From Paenibacillus helianthi (GTDB lineage: Bacteria; Bacillota; Bacilli; Paenibacillales; Paenibacillaceae), in NCBI RefSeq assembly GCF_001909055.1, contig NZ_LVWI01000048.1:144780-208779 (forward strand): a stretch of DNA of 64,000 nucleotides, written 5' to 3'. Numbering within the stretch: the stretch's first letter is position 1; each line of letters opens with the position of its first letter. Shown here in pieces: positions 1 through 8,009 of this stretch. Made by a program: the position numbers and the translations under genes. The notes under the pieces were generated by a model that was not told the DNA's origin, did no database searches, and worked only from the letters and a program-made list of their open reading frames with translations.

Positions 1-598
1 CGTTGCCGAAAGGAATAACATTGATCGCCTGCAGCTTCTTAGCGTCTTGTTCCAACTCAGAAATGGTCTTTGGAGTTTCAGTGATGCCCGCTTTTGCAAA
101 CAGGTCTTTATTGTATACATAACCGATACCTTCAAGGTTCATTGGCATACCATAGGTTTTGCCGTCTTTGGTCATGGGCTCTGCAGCCAAAGGAATCAGA
201 TCCTTCACCCAAGGCTGATCGGACAGATCTTCCAATTTGTCAGCCCACAGTGCCATTTCAGCGTAACCGCCGTTCGAGAAAATATCAGGAGCATCGCCGG
301 AAGCAAATTTAGTCTTCAGGGCTGCCGCATAGTCTGCACCGCCGCCGACCGTTTGGATGTCCAGCTTGATGTTAGGATGTTCTTTCTCGAATTCAACCTT
401 CAGCTCGTTCAGGCCTTCCACGATTTCAGTCTTGAACTGAAAAATTTTAACCGTTTTCACTTCGCCGGATTTGTTGCCAGCGCTTCCATTAGATGCAGTA
501 TTGGATGCGGCATTATTTGAATTCCCGCCACAAGCCGCGAGCACTACTGTCATTAGCATTACAGATGACATCAACAATGCAGAACGTTTCTTAATCAT
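1..598 (-). CDS. Sugar ABC transporter substrate-binding lipoprotein (C-terminus cut off)
   Basis: About 199 N-terminal residues of an extracellular solute-binding protein of family 1; the rest lies beyond the left edge. It would capture a sugar or oligosaccharide outside the membrane and pass it to the two permeases just upstream. The start at 598 has a GGGGG-type ribosome site. A lipoprotein signal peptide is visible: KKR, a hydrophobic core, then a lipobox LAAC with the acylated Cys at residue 23, followed by an Asn/Ser/Gly-rich linker. Later segments such as 'VEFEKEHPNIKLD', 'YGMPMN' and 'YNKDLFAKAG' are typical of the family. It is the third gene of a permease-permease-binding protein operon. 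The substrate cannot be read from sequence. Confidence 0.93.
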   Translation of the reverse strand, partial: MIKKRSALLMSSVMLMTVVLAACGGNSNNAASNTASNGSAGNKSGEVKTVKIFQFKTEIVEGLNELKVEFEKEHPNIKLDIQTVGGGADYAAALKTKFASGDAPDIFSNGGYAEMALWADKLEDLSDQPWVKDLIPLAAEPMTKDGKTYGMPMNLEGIGYVYNKDLFAKAGITETPKTISELEQDAKKLQAINVIPFGN

Positions 599-653
599 TT
601 TATTTCCCCCTTGTATAATTTAACTGATTCCTATGTGGAACGGGGGCCCGGTG

Positions 654-1487
654 TTAACCTTTCACCGAGCCGGCCGCTATTCCCTCAACAATGTACCGCT
701 GCATGAACAGATAGAAGATCACAATTGGAGCAACCCCGATTGTCAGTGCCGGGAGCGCCATATCCCATTGCTTCGTATATTGCCCGAAGAACGAGAAGGT
801 AGCCAGCGGAATGGTCCGCAGTTCAGGTGCCTGAAGAATCAGCGACGGAAGCAGATAGTCATTCCAGATTCCCAGAGCATTCAGAACGATAATGGTCATC
901 AGCATCGGCTTCAGCAGAGGAAGCACAATCCGGAAGAACGCCGATATCGGATTACAGCCATCGACCGTTGCCGCCTCTTCAATTTCAAGAGGTACGGACT
1001 TAATGAAGCCGTGGAACAGGAAGATCGCCATCGGAATACTGAGTCCCAGGTTGGAAATAATGAGACCCAGAAAGGAGTTATTCACTCCTAATACATTAAC
1101 GACCTTTAGGATCGGAATCATAATGGTCTGGAACGGAACGACCATCGCCGCTACGAACAGCAGCAGCAGCACCCGGTTAAACCGGTTATTGGCGCGAACC
1201 ATGCGGTAAGCAGCCATGGCACTGAACAAAGAGATCAGAACCACACTGATGATGGTGACAATCAGCGAGTTGCGGAAGGCTTCAGAGAAGCGGGCCAACT
1301 TCCATGCGCTTGAGTAGTTCGACCACATGAAGTGCTGCGGCCAGCTTGCAGCATCACTCAGGATCTCCCCGAAGGATTTCACCGAGTTCGCCAGCAAGAA
1401 ATAGAAAGGAGAGAGGAATAGAAGCGCCAAAAGAATCATGATTACTTCAATTCCGATATTCCATCTGCTCTTGGACTTTGCATTCAT
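654..1487 (-). CDS. Carbohydrate ABC transporter permease, MalG-type
   Basis: 277-residue inner-membrane permease, one of two channel subunits of a CUT1-type sugar importer. It has six predicted hydrophobic segments. Near residue 190 there is an EAA loop ('EEAATVDGCNP...LPLLKP'), the contact for the ATPase, which is not encoded here and is probably a shared MsmX-type protein. It ends with the MalG-like tail 'QRYIVEGIAAGSVKG'. Its ATG overlaps the stop of the preceding permease by one base (TAATG), indicating translational coupling. The binding-protein gene follows 55 bp downstream. The family is certain, the substrate unknown. Confidence 0.95.
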   Translation of the reverse strand: MNAKSKSRWNIGIEVIMILLALLFLSPFYFLLANSVKSFGEILSDAASWPQHFMWSNYSSAWKLARFSEAFRNSLIVTIISVVLISLFSAMAAYRMVRANNRFNRVLLLLFVAAMVVPFQTIMIPILKVVNVLGVNNSFLGLIISNLGLSIPMAIFLFHGFIKSVPLEIEEAATVDGCNPISAFFRIVLPLLKPMLMTIIVLNALGIWNDYLLPSLILQAPELRTIPLATFSFFGQYTKQWDMALPALTIGVAPIVIFYLFMQRYIVEGIAAGSVKG

Positions 1488-2368
1488 TAAGCTTCTACCT
1501 CCTTGCTCTTCGTCACACGGACCTGAATGACAGTGATGATAGCTACAATCAGGAAGAAGAGCAGCGCTTTGGCCGTGCCCAGACCGTAACGGTTGTTAAG
1601 GAAGGCTTCATTATAGATATTCATGGCCACAGACTCGGTCGATTTGAACGGTCCGCCTTTGGTCAGCGACAAGTTCAGGTCGAACATTTTGAAGGACCAG
1701 GAAATGGCCAGGAACAAACCGATGGTTACCGCAGGCATAATCAACGGTACGATAATGTTGCGAAGCACCTGCATCCGGGAGGCGCCGTCAATCTCAGCCG
1801 CTTCCAGCACTTCTTTGGATACGTTACTGAGTGAAGCGATGTAGATCACCATCAGATAACCGGAAGACTGCCAGATAAACACTAAGACAATTGCCCAGAA
1901 GCCCGTAGTTGCATCACCGAGCCATGGAAGGTTAAAGAAGGACCAGCCGGTGACATCGCCCATCGTGGCGAAACCCTTGATAAAGATAAATTGCCATATA
2001 AACCCGAGCAACAATCCCCCGATCACATTCGGCATGAAGAAAATGGTACGGAGCATATTGCGTGTTTTTAATGGTTTAGTCAGCAGATAGGCCAGGAAAA
2101 AGCCCACTACATTGGTCAAAACAACTCCCAGCACAGTAAATCTTACGGTAAACCAGAAGGATGACCAGAAATCCGGATCATTTGTAAATATCGCTTTAAA
2201 GTTATCAATGCCAACCCAGCTTACGTTTCCGGATACGCCGTTCCAGTCCGTGAAGGAATAATACATTCCCATCAGAAATGGAATAATCGTAATCAGGGTA
2301 AAAAACAATAATGCCGGACCCACAAAAAAAGCCTGTTGACCAAATTGGGACAACTTCGAACCGCGCAT
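1487..2368 (-). CDS. Carbohydrate ABC transporter permease, MalF-type
   Basis: 293-residue permease and the first gene of the minus-strand transporter operon. It has six hydrophobic segments, starting near residue 15 after a short cytoplasmic tail, and an EAA motif ('LEAAEIDGAS...IIVPLIMP') near residue 195. 'FTDWNGVSG', 'VGIDNF' and 'LTKGGPFKSTE' are MalF/UgpA family landmarks. The start at 2368 is preceded by an AAGGGGG ribosome site. It is transcribed divergently from the sensor kinase at 2502, which probably controls it; a 17-bp inverted repeat lies in the gap. No ATP-binding subunit is nearby, as is usual for Gram-positive CUT1 systems. Confidence 0.95.
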   Translation of the reverse strand: MRGSKLSQFGQQAFFVGPALLFFTLITIIPFLMGMYYSFTDWNGVSGNVSWVGIDNFKAIFTNDPDFWSSFWFTVRFTVLGVVLTNVVGFFLAYLLTKPLKTRNMLRTIFFMPNVIGGLLLGFIWQFIFIKGFATMGDVTGWSFFNLPWLGDATTGFWAIVLVFIWQSSGYLMVIYIASLSNVSKEVLEAAEIDGASRMQVLRNIIVPLIMPAVTIGLFLAISWSFKMFDLNLSLTKGGPFKSTESVAMNIYNEAFLNNRYGLGTAKALLFFLIVAIITVIQVRVTKSKEVEA

Positions 2369-2400
2369 TCATCCGTCCCCCTTTCTTTTACTCACTCACT

Positions 2401-2417
2401 TGTTTATGATCTAAACA
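2401..2417. promoter_or_regulatory. Inverted repeat in the divergent promoter region
   Basis: TGTTTA-N5-TAAACA lies 33 bp upstream of the MalF-type permease start and 84 bp before the divergent sensor kinase start. Its position suggests an operator for the transporter operon, perhaps for the adjacent AraC-type response regulator or a catabolite regulator. It lacks the central CG of a canonical cre site. Assignment is by position only. Confidence 0.35.
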
Positions 2418-2501
2418 TATTATCTATTTTTTGAAGAACCTCTCACACCTACTCAGGTGATCTTTAAGGTGTAAAATATTGATCGGATGTGACAAGAATC
2501 G

Positions 2502-4334
2502 ATGAAATGGAACAGTATCCGCACTAAATTGATTGTATTTTTACTCCTTCCAACCCTAATCTGTATCATGGCTACGATGTTTATTAGCTATTCTTACACG
2601 ACGAAGTCTCTCAGAACCCGCGCGGTGGATGAGAATAAAAACCTGCTATACCAGGGCTACAAAAATATCAGCACCCTGATCCAGGAGGTAAACCGGCTGT
2701 CCCTGACGGTCTACTCGGACTCCGACTTCTACAGGCAGCTTGAAGCGGGCTACGATGATATGACGGCCAATATCCGGATTTACTCTTCGCTGAACTATAT
2801 TTTGACTTCTATTCCTGACATCTTTCAGGTCTATCTATATCGTGTCAAGGATAGCAAAGCCACGCTCGTAGCCCACAACTCCACACCCATGCGCCGGCAG
2901 GGGATTCCGCTCTATGATAAATCCCGGATCACGGATTCATCCCCCCTATCCATTCAGAGTACACATATAAGCAACAGCTACGGGCTGAATTCAGTGATTC
3001 CGCAGTTGACTCCGGAGCCGGTCTTCACCCTGCATAGAAGGATTGAGAGGGTCCCTTCCACCGATGCGCTCGGCTATCTCTCTATTGATGTGAAGCTGAC
3101 AGCGTTTACGGACATCATGGACCAGTTGTATGAACGCGATAAAGAAAACATCTATCTGGTGGATGACAGCGGCACGCTCGTATACAGTCATGATGAGGCA
3201 ACCATGGGTAAACCGCTGCATGCCTCCTGGTATGACAAGCAAATCGCGGCAAACGGGCAGTCTCAGGGTTATTTTGAAGAGGACGGAGCCGTGTTTATCT
3301 ATCAGAAGATTGAGAGCCCGGGACTGAACTGGACGCTGGTGAAGCAGATTCCGGTCTCTTACCTGTACCGTGAAGCGAACGAAGCCGTCAGAATTAACAT
3401 CATGCTGCTGGTACTGCTGATGATTATGATTATTGCACTGACGATTCTCATCTCCTTCCGGATTACGGCCCCCATTAAGCAGTTGACAAGGTACATGAAT
3501 CAGGTGCAGACGGGTAATCTGGAGATCGATATCAGGCCAACCGGAAAGGATGAGATTGGTCTCGTCACCGAACGCTTCCGCAGCATGATGGATACGATCA
3601 ACAACCTGATTCTGCGCGAATACCGGCTGGAACTATCGAACAAAACCAATGAGCTGAGGGCACTGCAGGCGCAGATTAATCCTCACTTCCTGAACAATAC
3701 GCTGCAGATTATCGGTACTCTTGCTTTGGAGCTTAAGGTGCCGCAAATCTATGCCCTGCTCTCCGCGCTCGCCAAGATGATGCGCTACAGCATGTACAAT
3801 GATGAGAAAATTGTTACAGTTCAAAACGAGCTGGATCATGTCAAAGCCTATTTGGAGCTGCAGAAGGAACGTTTTGAAAATAAGTTCACTTTCCGCTACG
3901 ATATGGAAGAATCGCTCCTGAATGCGCTGATGCCCAAAATGATCCTCCAGCCCATCGTGGAGAATTACTTCAAGCATGGCTTCAATCTCGCCCGTACCGA
4001 CGGGCTGATCGAACTCACAGCGGCCCGGCTTGCCTCCGGGAAGATGGAAATCATCATCCAAAACAACGGCAGCTCCATTCCTGGAGCGAGGCTGGAAGCT
4101 CTGCAGCAGGAGCTTGAGCATCCCAGCCGGCTGGATATTAACTCCCTGAAGGACGCGGACAGCAAAGACAGCACACGGGATGCCCCGGGTGCCCGGATCG
4201 GACTGCCCAACGTGCTGGCCCGGCTAAGGCTGGTCTGTGGGGACAGTGCTGTGCTGATGGTGGATAATCATAAGGCAGGCGGAGTGATTGTCAGATTGGA
4301 AATTGAAATTGTTGTGGAGAGTGAAGGGATATGA
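2502..4334 (+). CDS. YesM-type sensor histidine kinase
   Basis: 610-residue membrane sensor kinase that should sense an extracellular signal (sugar or binding-protein state) and phosphorylate the response regulator that follows. One membrane segment lies near residues 13-35, a large extracellular Cache-like sensor spans about 40-290, and a second membrane segment about 295-320. A HAMP domain ('APIKQLTRYMNQVQTGNLEI') follows. The His_kinase domain has the box 'QINPHFLNNTL' with phospho-acceptor His395. The C-terminus is a HATPase with the N-box 'QPIVENYFKHG' and a 'GIGLPNV'-like G-box (here 'RIGLPNV'). It overlaps the response regulator by 4 bp (ATGA). The ribosome site before 2502 is weak. 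Confidence 0.95.
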   Translation: MKWNSIRTKLIVFLLLPTLICIMATMFISYSYTTKSLRTRAVDENKNLLYQGYKNISTLIQEVNRLSLTVYSDSDFYRQLEAGYDDMTANIRIYSSLNYILTSIPDIFQVYLYRVKDSKATLVAHNSTPMRRQGIPLYDKSRITDSSPLSIQSTHISNSYGLNSVIPQLTPEPVFTLHRRIERVPSTDALGYLSIDVKLTAFTDIMDQLYERDKENIYLVDDSGTLVYSHDEATMGKPLHASWYDKQIAANGQSQGYFEEDGAVFIYQKIESPGLNWTLVKQIPVSYLYREANEAVRINIMLLVLLMIMIIALTILISFRITAPIKQLTRYMNQVQTGNLEIDIRPTGKDEIGLVTERFRSMMDTINNLILREYRLELSNKTNELRALQAQINPHFLNNTLQIIGTLALELKVPQIYALLSALAKMMRYSMYNDEKIVTVQNELDHVKAYLELQKERFENKFTFRYDMEESLLNALMPKMILQPIVENYFKHGFNLARTDGLIELTAARLASGKMEIIIQNNGSSIPGARLEALQQELEHPSRLDINSLKDADSKDSTRDAPGARIGLPNVLARLRLVCGDSAVLMVDNHKAGGVIVRLEIEIVVESEGI

Positions 4335-5959
4335 AGGCGCTGATTGTTGACGATGAGGCCAGAGTGCGCAAGGCGGTCAGACTTCTGGTTGACTGGGACG
4401 CGCATCAGATCGGGGAAATTCTGGAGGCCGGGAACGGTAACGAAGCTATCCAGCTGATCCGCAAGGAAAAGCCGGCACTTGTCATCATGGATATGATGAT
4501 GGAGTCGGGTAACGGGATTGAGCTGATGACCTGGGTCAATGAATTTGCCGGGAGTACCAAGTTTATTGTGGTCAGCGGCCATAATGATTTTGACTTTGTC
4601 CGCCAAACCGTCCGGCACGGCGGGATTGACTATATTCTCAAACCCATTGAGCCGGAAATGATCAATAACGCTGTATCCAAAGCGGTAGCCGCCTGGCGGA
4701 CCGAAGAGGAAGAACGAAACCACCGGCAGAAACAAAGTATAAGGCTGAATGAAATCAAGCCCATCTACGGGGAGAAGCTGCTGTCGGCGCTGATCGATGA
4801 TCCATTGAATGCGGAAGCCACGCTGCGGAGGCTTTTGGATGAGGGAGTGGTCCCGCACCATGCCAGCGTCTCACGGCTGATTCTGGTACAGACTGACCCC
4901 GGCAACAATCCGTTGATCAAACGGTTCGGCGGAGACAGTGAGCTGATGTATTATGCCATCGTCAATATCTGCAATGAATTTCTGCAGCAGAGCAAAGGGA
5001 TTGCGTTCCGCTATTGGGGCGGACCGCCTGAAATCGCAATGATCCTGTGGGATGTTCAGGAATCGGTTGTCGAGCTGGTCAACCGGATCAACCAGGGAAT
5101 ATACCTGACACTGCAGTTCCGCATGCACTTTGGCATCAGCTCAGTAGGAAGCCTGCCTGGAGGCCTGCCCGCAGAACGGGCAGAAGCCGCCGAAGCACTA
5201 CTCCGGCGGAATCTGTTAAGACATGAAGATTACTGCCATTTCTCCTCGCCCGCTGTTCCTTTGGATACCGGAAACGGGGCGCCGATGCTCTTTGCAGACG
5301 TACAGGAAGAATGGAGAATGGCCGTGATCAGCGGCAGTCCTGAAGTGCTGTCAGCCGCAGCAGAGCATTGGACCCACGAGCTCAGCCGCCGGGGTGTGGT
5401 TACCCCGGAGATGCTGAATTCCTGGAAAGCCGACGCCCTGCTCTTCCGTTCCCGGCTGGTGCGGGAAGTCCTGGGCGGACAGGCCGATCGTGCACTGGCA
5501 GAGCTGGAGCGGGCGGATACCCTCAATCCGGCTCCACTGCCGAGCGGCTACTCCTTTTCTCTGTTCGCCTGGCGCGACTGGTCCTTCGCCATGCTGCAGC
5601 AGCTCTCGCAGGAGCTTGCCGCCAGAGCAGTGAAGGAACGTAACCCGATGACGGATATTGTAAAATATATTGAGCAGAACTACCCCTCCGACCTGTCACT
5701 GCAGGAGGTAGCCGGTAAATTCTACGTTAGCCGCGAATACATTTCACGCAAATTCAAGCAGGAGTATGGCATCAATTTCTCTGACTTCATCGGCAATGTC
5801 AGAATCGACAAAGCCAAGCTTCTGCTGCAGAACCCCAACCTGAAGCTGTCGCAAATCTCGGAAATGGTCGGTTTTCATGATGTCAAATACTTCAGCAAGG
5901 TGTTCAAAAAACAGGTGGGCCTCACTCCCAAGGATTACCGGATGCAGAATACCCCCTGA
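4331..5959 (+). CDS. YesN-type response regulator with AraC DNA-binding domain
   Basis: 542-residue cytoplasmic response regulator, partner of the kinase it overlaps by 4 bp. The receiver domain covers about residues 1-120, with acidic pocket D7/D8, phospho-acceptor D54 ('VIMDMMM') and conserved Lys in 'YILKPIEP'. A middle region of about 300 residues has no recognised motif. The last 100 residues are a double helix-turn-helix of AraC type ('LSLQEVAGKFYVSREYISRKF' in part, then 'QISEMVGFHDVKYFSKVFKK'). YesN-type regulators usually activate a neighbouring sugar transporter or glycosidase operon; the divergent permease operon at 1-2368 is the obvious target. The latter is inference. Confidence 0.95.
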   Translation: MKALIVDDEARVRKAVRLLVDWDAHQIGEILEAGNGNEAIQLIRKEKPALVIMDMMMESGNGIELMTWVNEFAGSTKFIVVSGHNDFDFVRQTVRHGGIDYILKPIEPEMINNAVSKAVAAWRTEEEERNHRQKQSIRLNEIKPIYGEKLLSALIDDPLNAEATLRRLLDEGVVPHHASVSRLILVQTDPGNNPLIKRFGGDSELMYYAIVNICNEFLQQSKGIAFRYWGGPPEIAMILWDVQESVVELVNRINQGIYLTLQFRMHFGISSVGSLPGGLPAERAEAAEALLRRNLLRHEDYCHFSSPAVPLDTGNGAPMLFADVQEEWRMAVISGSPEVLSAAAEHWTHELSRRGVVTPEMLNSWKADALLFRSRLVREVLGGQADRALAELERADTLNPAPLPSGYSFSLFAWRDWSFAMLQQLSQELAARAVKERNPMTDIVKYIEQNYPSDLSLQEVAGKFYVSREYISRKFKQEYGINFSDFIGNVRIDKAKLLLQNPNLKLSQISEMVGFHDVKYFSKVFKKQVGLTPKDYRMQNTP

Positions 5960-6051
5960 TATATTTTTCAATCGGGTTAATCGTCCATACAGAGATTGAG
6001 GAAGGTGCATATCATGGGTCTGTAAGATGAAAACGCGGAGGAGGTTATACA

Positions 6052-6147
6052 ATGAGCGGTTGCGGAAATATTGGAGGCCTTGTTACTTCCACTACTACAA
6101 TCTTGGTGCTGTATATTCTGCTGGTGATTATTCTTAGAACATTTTAA
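6052..6147 (+). CDS. YjcZ-like spore microprotein
   Basis: 31-residue ORF with an AGGAGG ribosome site at 6038-6044. It begins MSGCGNIGG and ends in one hydrophobic helix rich in Leu, Ile and Val ('LVLYILLVIILRTF'). This matches the plan of YjcZ/CotJ-like spore coat microproteins of Bacillales, a short Gly-rich start followed by a membrane helix. A hairpin terminator follows immediately, so it is a monocistronic unit. The function is unknown even in relatives; the assignment rests on size, composition and layout. Confidence 0.7.
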   Translation: MSGCGNIGGLVTSTTTILVLYILLVIILRTF

Positions 6148-6162
6148 TCAGTCATAGGCCCA

Positions 6163-6198
6163 AAAAAAGAGAGCCTACAAACATGTAGGTTCTCTTTT
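6163..6198. terminator. Bidirectional Rho-independent terminator
   Basis: AGAGAGCCTAC / GTAGGTTCTCT hairpin with an A-run on the left and TTTT on the right. It sits between the microprotein (+) and the small conserved gene ending at 6204 (-), so it can serve both. Confidence 0.75.
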
Positions 6199-6203
6199 AT
6201 ATG

Positions 6204-6512
6204 TCAAGTATATAACAGAGTAATAACAAGCAATTCATACAGCACAAGGGTTAATATCATTTCATCACTGCTGCTTCCAAAAAAAGCACGTTGTCCTCCA
6301 TGATGCTGTACCTTCAAATAAACCAACCCTCTATCACAGCCCACAATTCTCCCGGTGAACACTTGACCGTCTAATGTTTGTACTCGGACAAACTGATTGG
6401 CATGTTGTCTGCATATGCCATGTAAGTGATCTCTAACGGATTTCAGGTTTTGGACATAATGATTGTCAGCTTGATATAACACTTTTTGCTGTGATCCCAT
6501 TTGGATACCCAT
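6204..6512 (-). CDS. Small conserved protein, spore-associated hypothetical
   Basis: 102-residue protein; the ATG at 6512 was chosen because AGGAAGG stands 11 bp upstream, while the longer ORF reading has no ribosome site. The middle reads 'HGICRQHANQFVRVQTLDGQVFTGRIVGCDRG', which looks like a small beta-barrel of Lsm/SH3 type because of the 'V-x-T-x-DG-x-x-F-x-G-x-I' rhythm. The C-terminus is hydrophobic ('MILTLVLYELLVITLLYT') and may anchor in a membrane. Similar short proteins are common in Bacillales genomes without known function; I recognise the pattern but no named family. It converges on the YjcZ-like gene and shares its terminator. Confidence 0.65.
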   Translation of the reverse strand: MGIQMGSQQKVLYQADNHYVQNLKSVRDHLHGICRQHANQFVRVQTLDGQVFTGRIVGCDRGLVYLKVQHHGGQRAFFGSSSDEMILTLVLYELLVITLLYT

Positions 6513-6597
6513 AGTAAGCACTACCTTCCTGTAAAAGTAATACATAGTATGCCTAGCGTGCTTTGGGTGTTCTTCTTTCGGAAATCCTTCTAGAGCC

Positions 6598-7782
6598 TTA
6601 CTTACTAACTGTTCCTTCATACCATGCCAGAAAAGCATCCGCCACCGCTTTGCCGGCCGTGCCGTTCGGATGCGGGTCGTCACTATTGCTCATGTACTCC
6701 GCGCGGACTCTATGGTCCGCCGGAGCCGGCATAGACAGTACGGCCGCGATATCAAATATACGGCTGACTCCCGCAGGCGGCGCGGTAAGAATCTGTGCAT
6801 TTACACTGCGCCAGGCTTCCTCACGCTCGCCCTCAAAATTAAATGGCGGCACAGTGCTTAGAATAATCTCCACTTCCGGATTGACCTCTCTCAACAAGGA
6901 AATGATGTGCGTCAGATCTTCAACCAATTCCCCAGCCGAGCGCTTGCCGATATCGAGATCATTCACGCCCAGCACAATAAGTACTTCATCTCCCTGCTTA
7001 GCCTTATTCAGCCAAGAGCCGTTCGTGGCCACATCGTAAGCTCTGCCCCAGCCGGACCCGAGATTCCACAGCCCATACCCGGTTCCAAGCCCTTCCGCTA
7101 TCCGCGCAGCCCAGTAGGAATATTCGTCCTTAGCCGTCCGCACACCCTGTGTGATGGAATCACCCAGGAATATGAGTCTTTTGGACACTTTTTTCTTGTA
7201 GCCGATGTAGCTTGGCAATACCAGAAGATTGTCCGATACACGGAAGGAAGCATTCGATTCCTGTCCGGCGAGATTCCCCGGGGCATCGTAGGCAGAGACC
7301 AGGATGCCCTCTACGTTGTAAGGGAAGGTTTTGCCCGGTGCAGCCGTTCTAATCGTCCATGTAAAAGCAAGATAGTGGCCCTCCGGCAGTGTAAGCGAAG
7401 CCTCGTCACTCCAGAAAGTCTCCCCCGGGGCCACCTGCTTCGCCGCTGCTCCCGAGAAAGTTACAGGCACCTCAGTGCCTGCCGCGACAGTACCATCCGG
7501 CGCAAGCCCTCCGTCGGCAATATAAGCCGCCTCAATGCTCCATTCGCCTCCCGGCTCGCTGCCTCTCGCTTCAAGCCCCATATCCCAGGTTGAATCCACC
7601 GCGTTGCTGTGCCAGAATTTCAGGGTCAAGCTTCCATTCTCACGCAACCGGATGTACGTCCGGTAAGTATGCGTGAATGGCTCCTGCGAGTTCATGATAT
7701 AATTGGCGGCCGTGGACAGCGCCGTGGCTGAGGCGTACTCAGACTGGCTGAATACTCCGCCTTGATTCTCTTGACTGTGCAT
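6598..7782 (-). CDS. SGNH/GDSL-family hydrolase (putative carbohydrate esterase)
   Basis: 394-residue protein; the ATG at 7782 follows GGAG by 10 bp, and the 13 residues upstream in frame lack a ribosome site. The first ~190 residues are beta-rich with no motif I can name. The SGNH domain follows: block I 'FLGDSITQG' (nucleophile Ser near residue 205), block III 'LGVNDLDIG' and block V 'DDPHPNGTAG' with the catalytic Asp-His pair. No signal peptide is visible, so it should act inside the cell. It lies 227 bp downstream of the alpha-xylosidase on the same strand. Together with it, a role in removing acetyl groups from imported hemicellulose oligosaccharides is plausible, but that is inference. 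Confidence 0.85.
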   Translation of the reverse strand: MHSQENQGGVFSQSEYASATALSTAANYIMNSQEPFTHTYRTYIRLRENGSLTLKFWHSNAVDSTWDMGLEARGSEPGGEWSIEAAYIADGGLAPDGTVAAGTEVPVTFSGAAAKQVAPGETFWSDEASLTLPEGHYLAFTWTIRTAAPGKTFPYNVEGILVSAYDAPGNLAGQESNASFRVSDNLLVLPSYIGYKKKVSKRLIFLGDSITQGVRTAKDEYSYWAARIAEGLGTGYGLWNLGSGWGRAYDVATNGSWLNKAKQGDEVLIVLGVNDLDIGKRSAGELVEDLTHIISLLREVNPEVEIILSTVPPFNFEGEREEAWRSVNAQILTAPPAGVSRIFDIAAVLSMPAPADHRVRAEYMSNSDDPHPNGTAGKAVADAFLAWYEGTVSK

Positions 7783-7920
7783 AGTGAAGTAGCTCCTTCG
7801 TTCATACAAATCTGTAAACATTCACAGTATACGGACATTACCGGCATAAAACTAATACGAATCAGCCGATATATAACACAATTCTGATCCCCGGACACCT
7901 CCGGCAGATCCCCTCACAGC

Positions 7921-7976
7921 AAAAACCTCTCTGACTCCATGGAAGCCTTCGCAGCCATGCCGTACAGAGAGGTTGT
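7921..7976 (-). terminator. Terminator downstream of the alpha-xylosidase gene
   Basis: Read on the minus strand, AACCTCTCTG and CAGAGAGGTT form a 10-bp stem, with a second inner stem GGCATGG/CCATGG-like, ending in TTTTT. It separates the alpha-xylosidase gene from the esterase gene. Confidence 0.75.
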
Positions 7977-8009
7977 GTGTCATTCTGCTATTGTGCAGAA
8001 TCCTTATTC

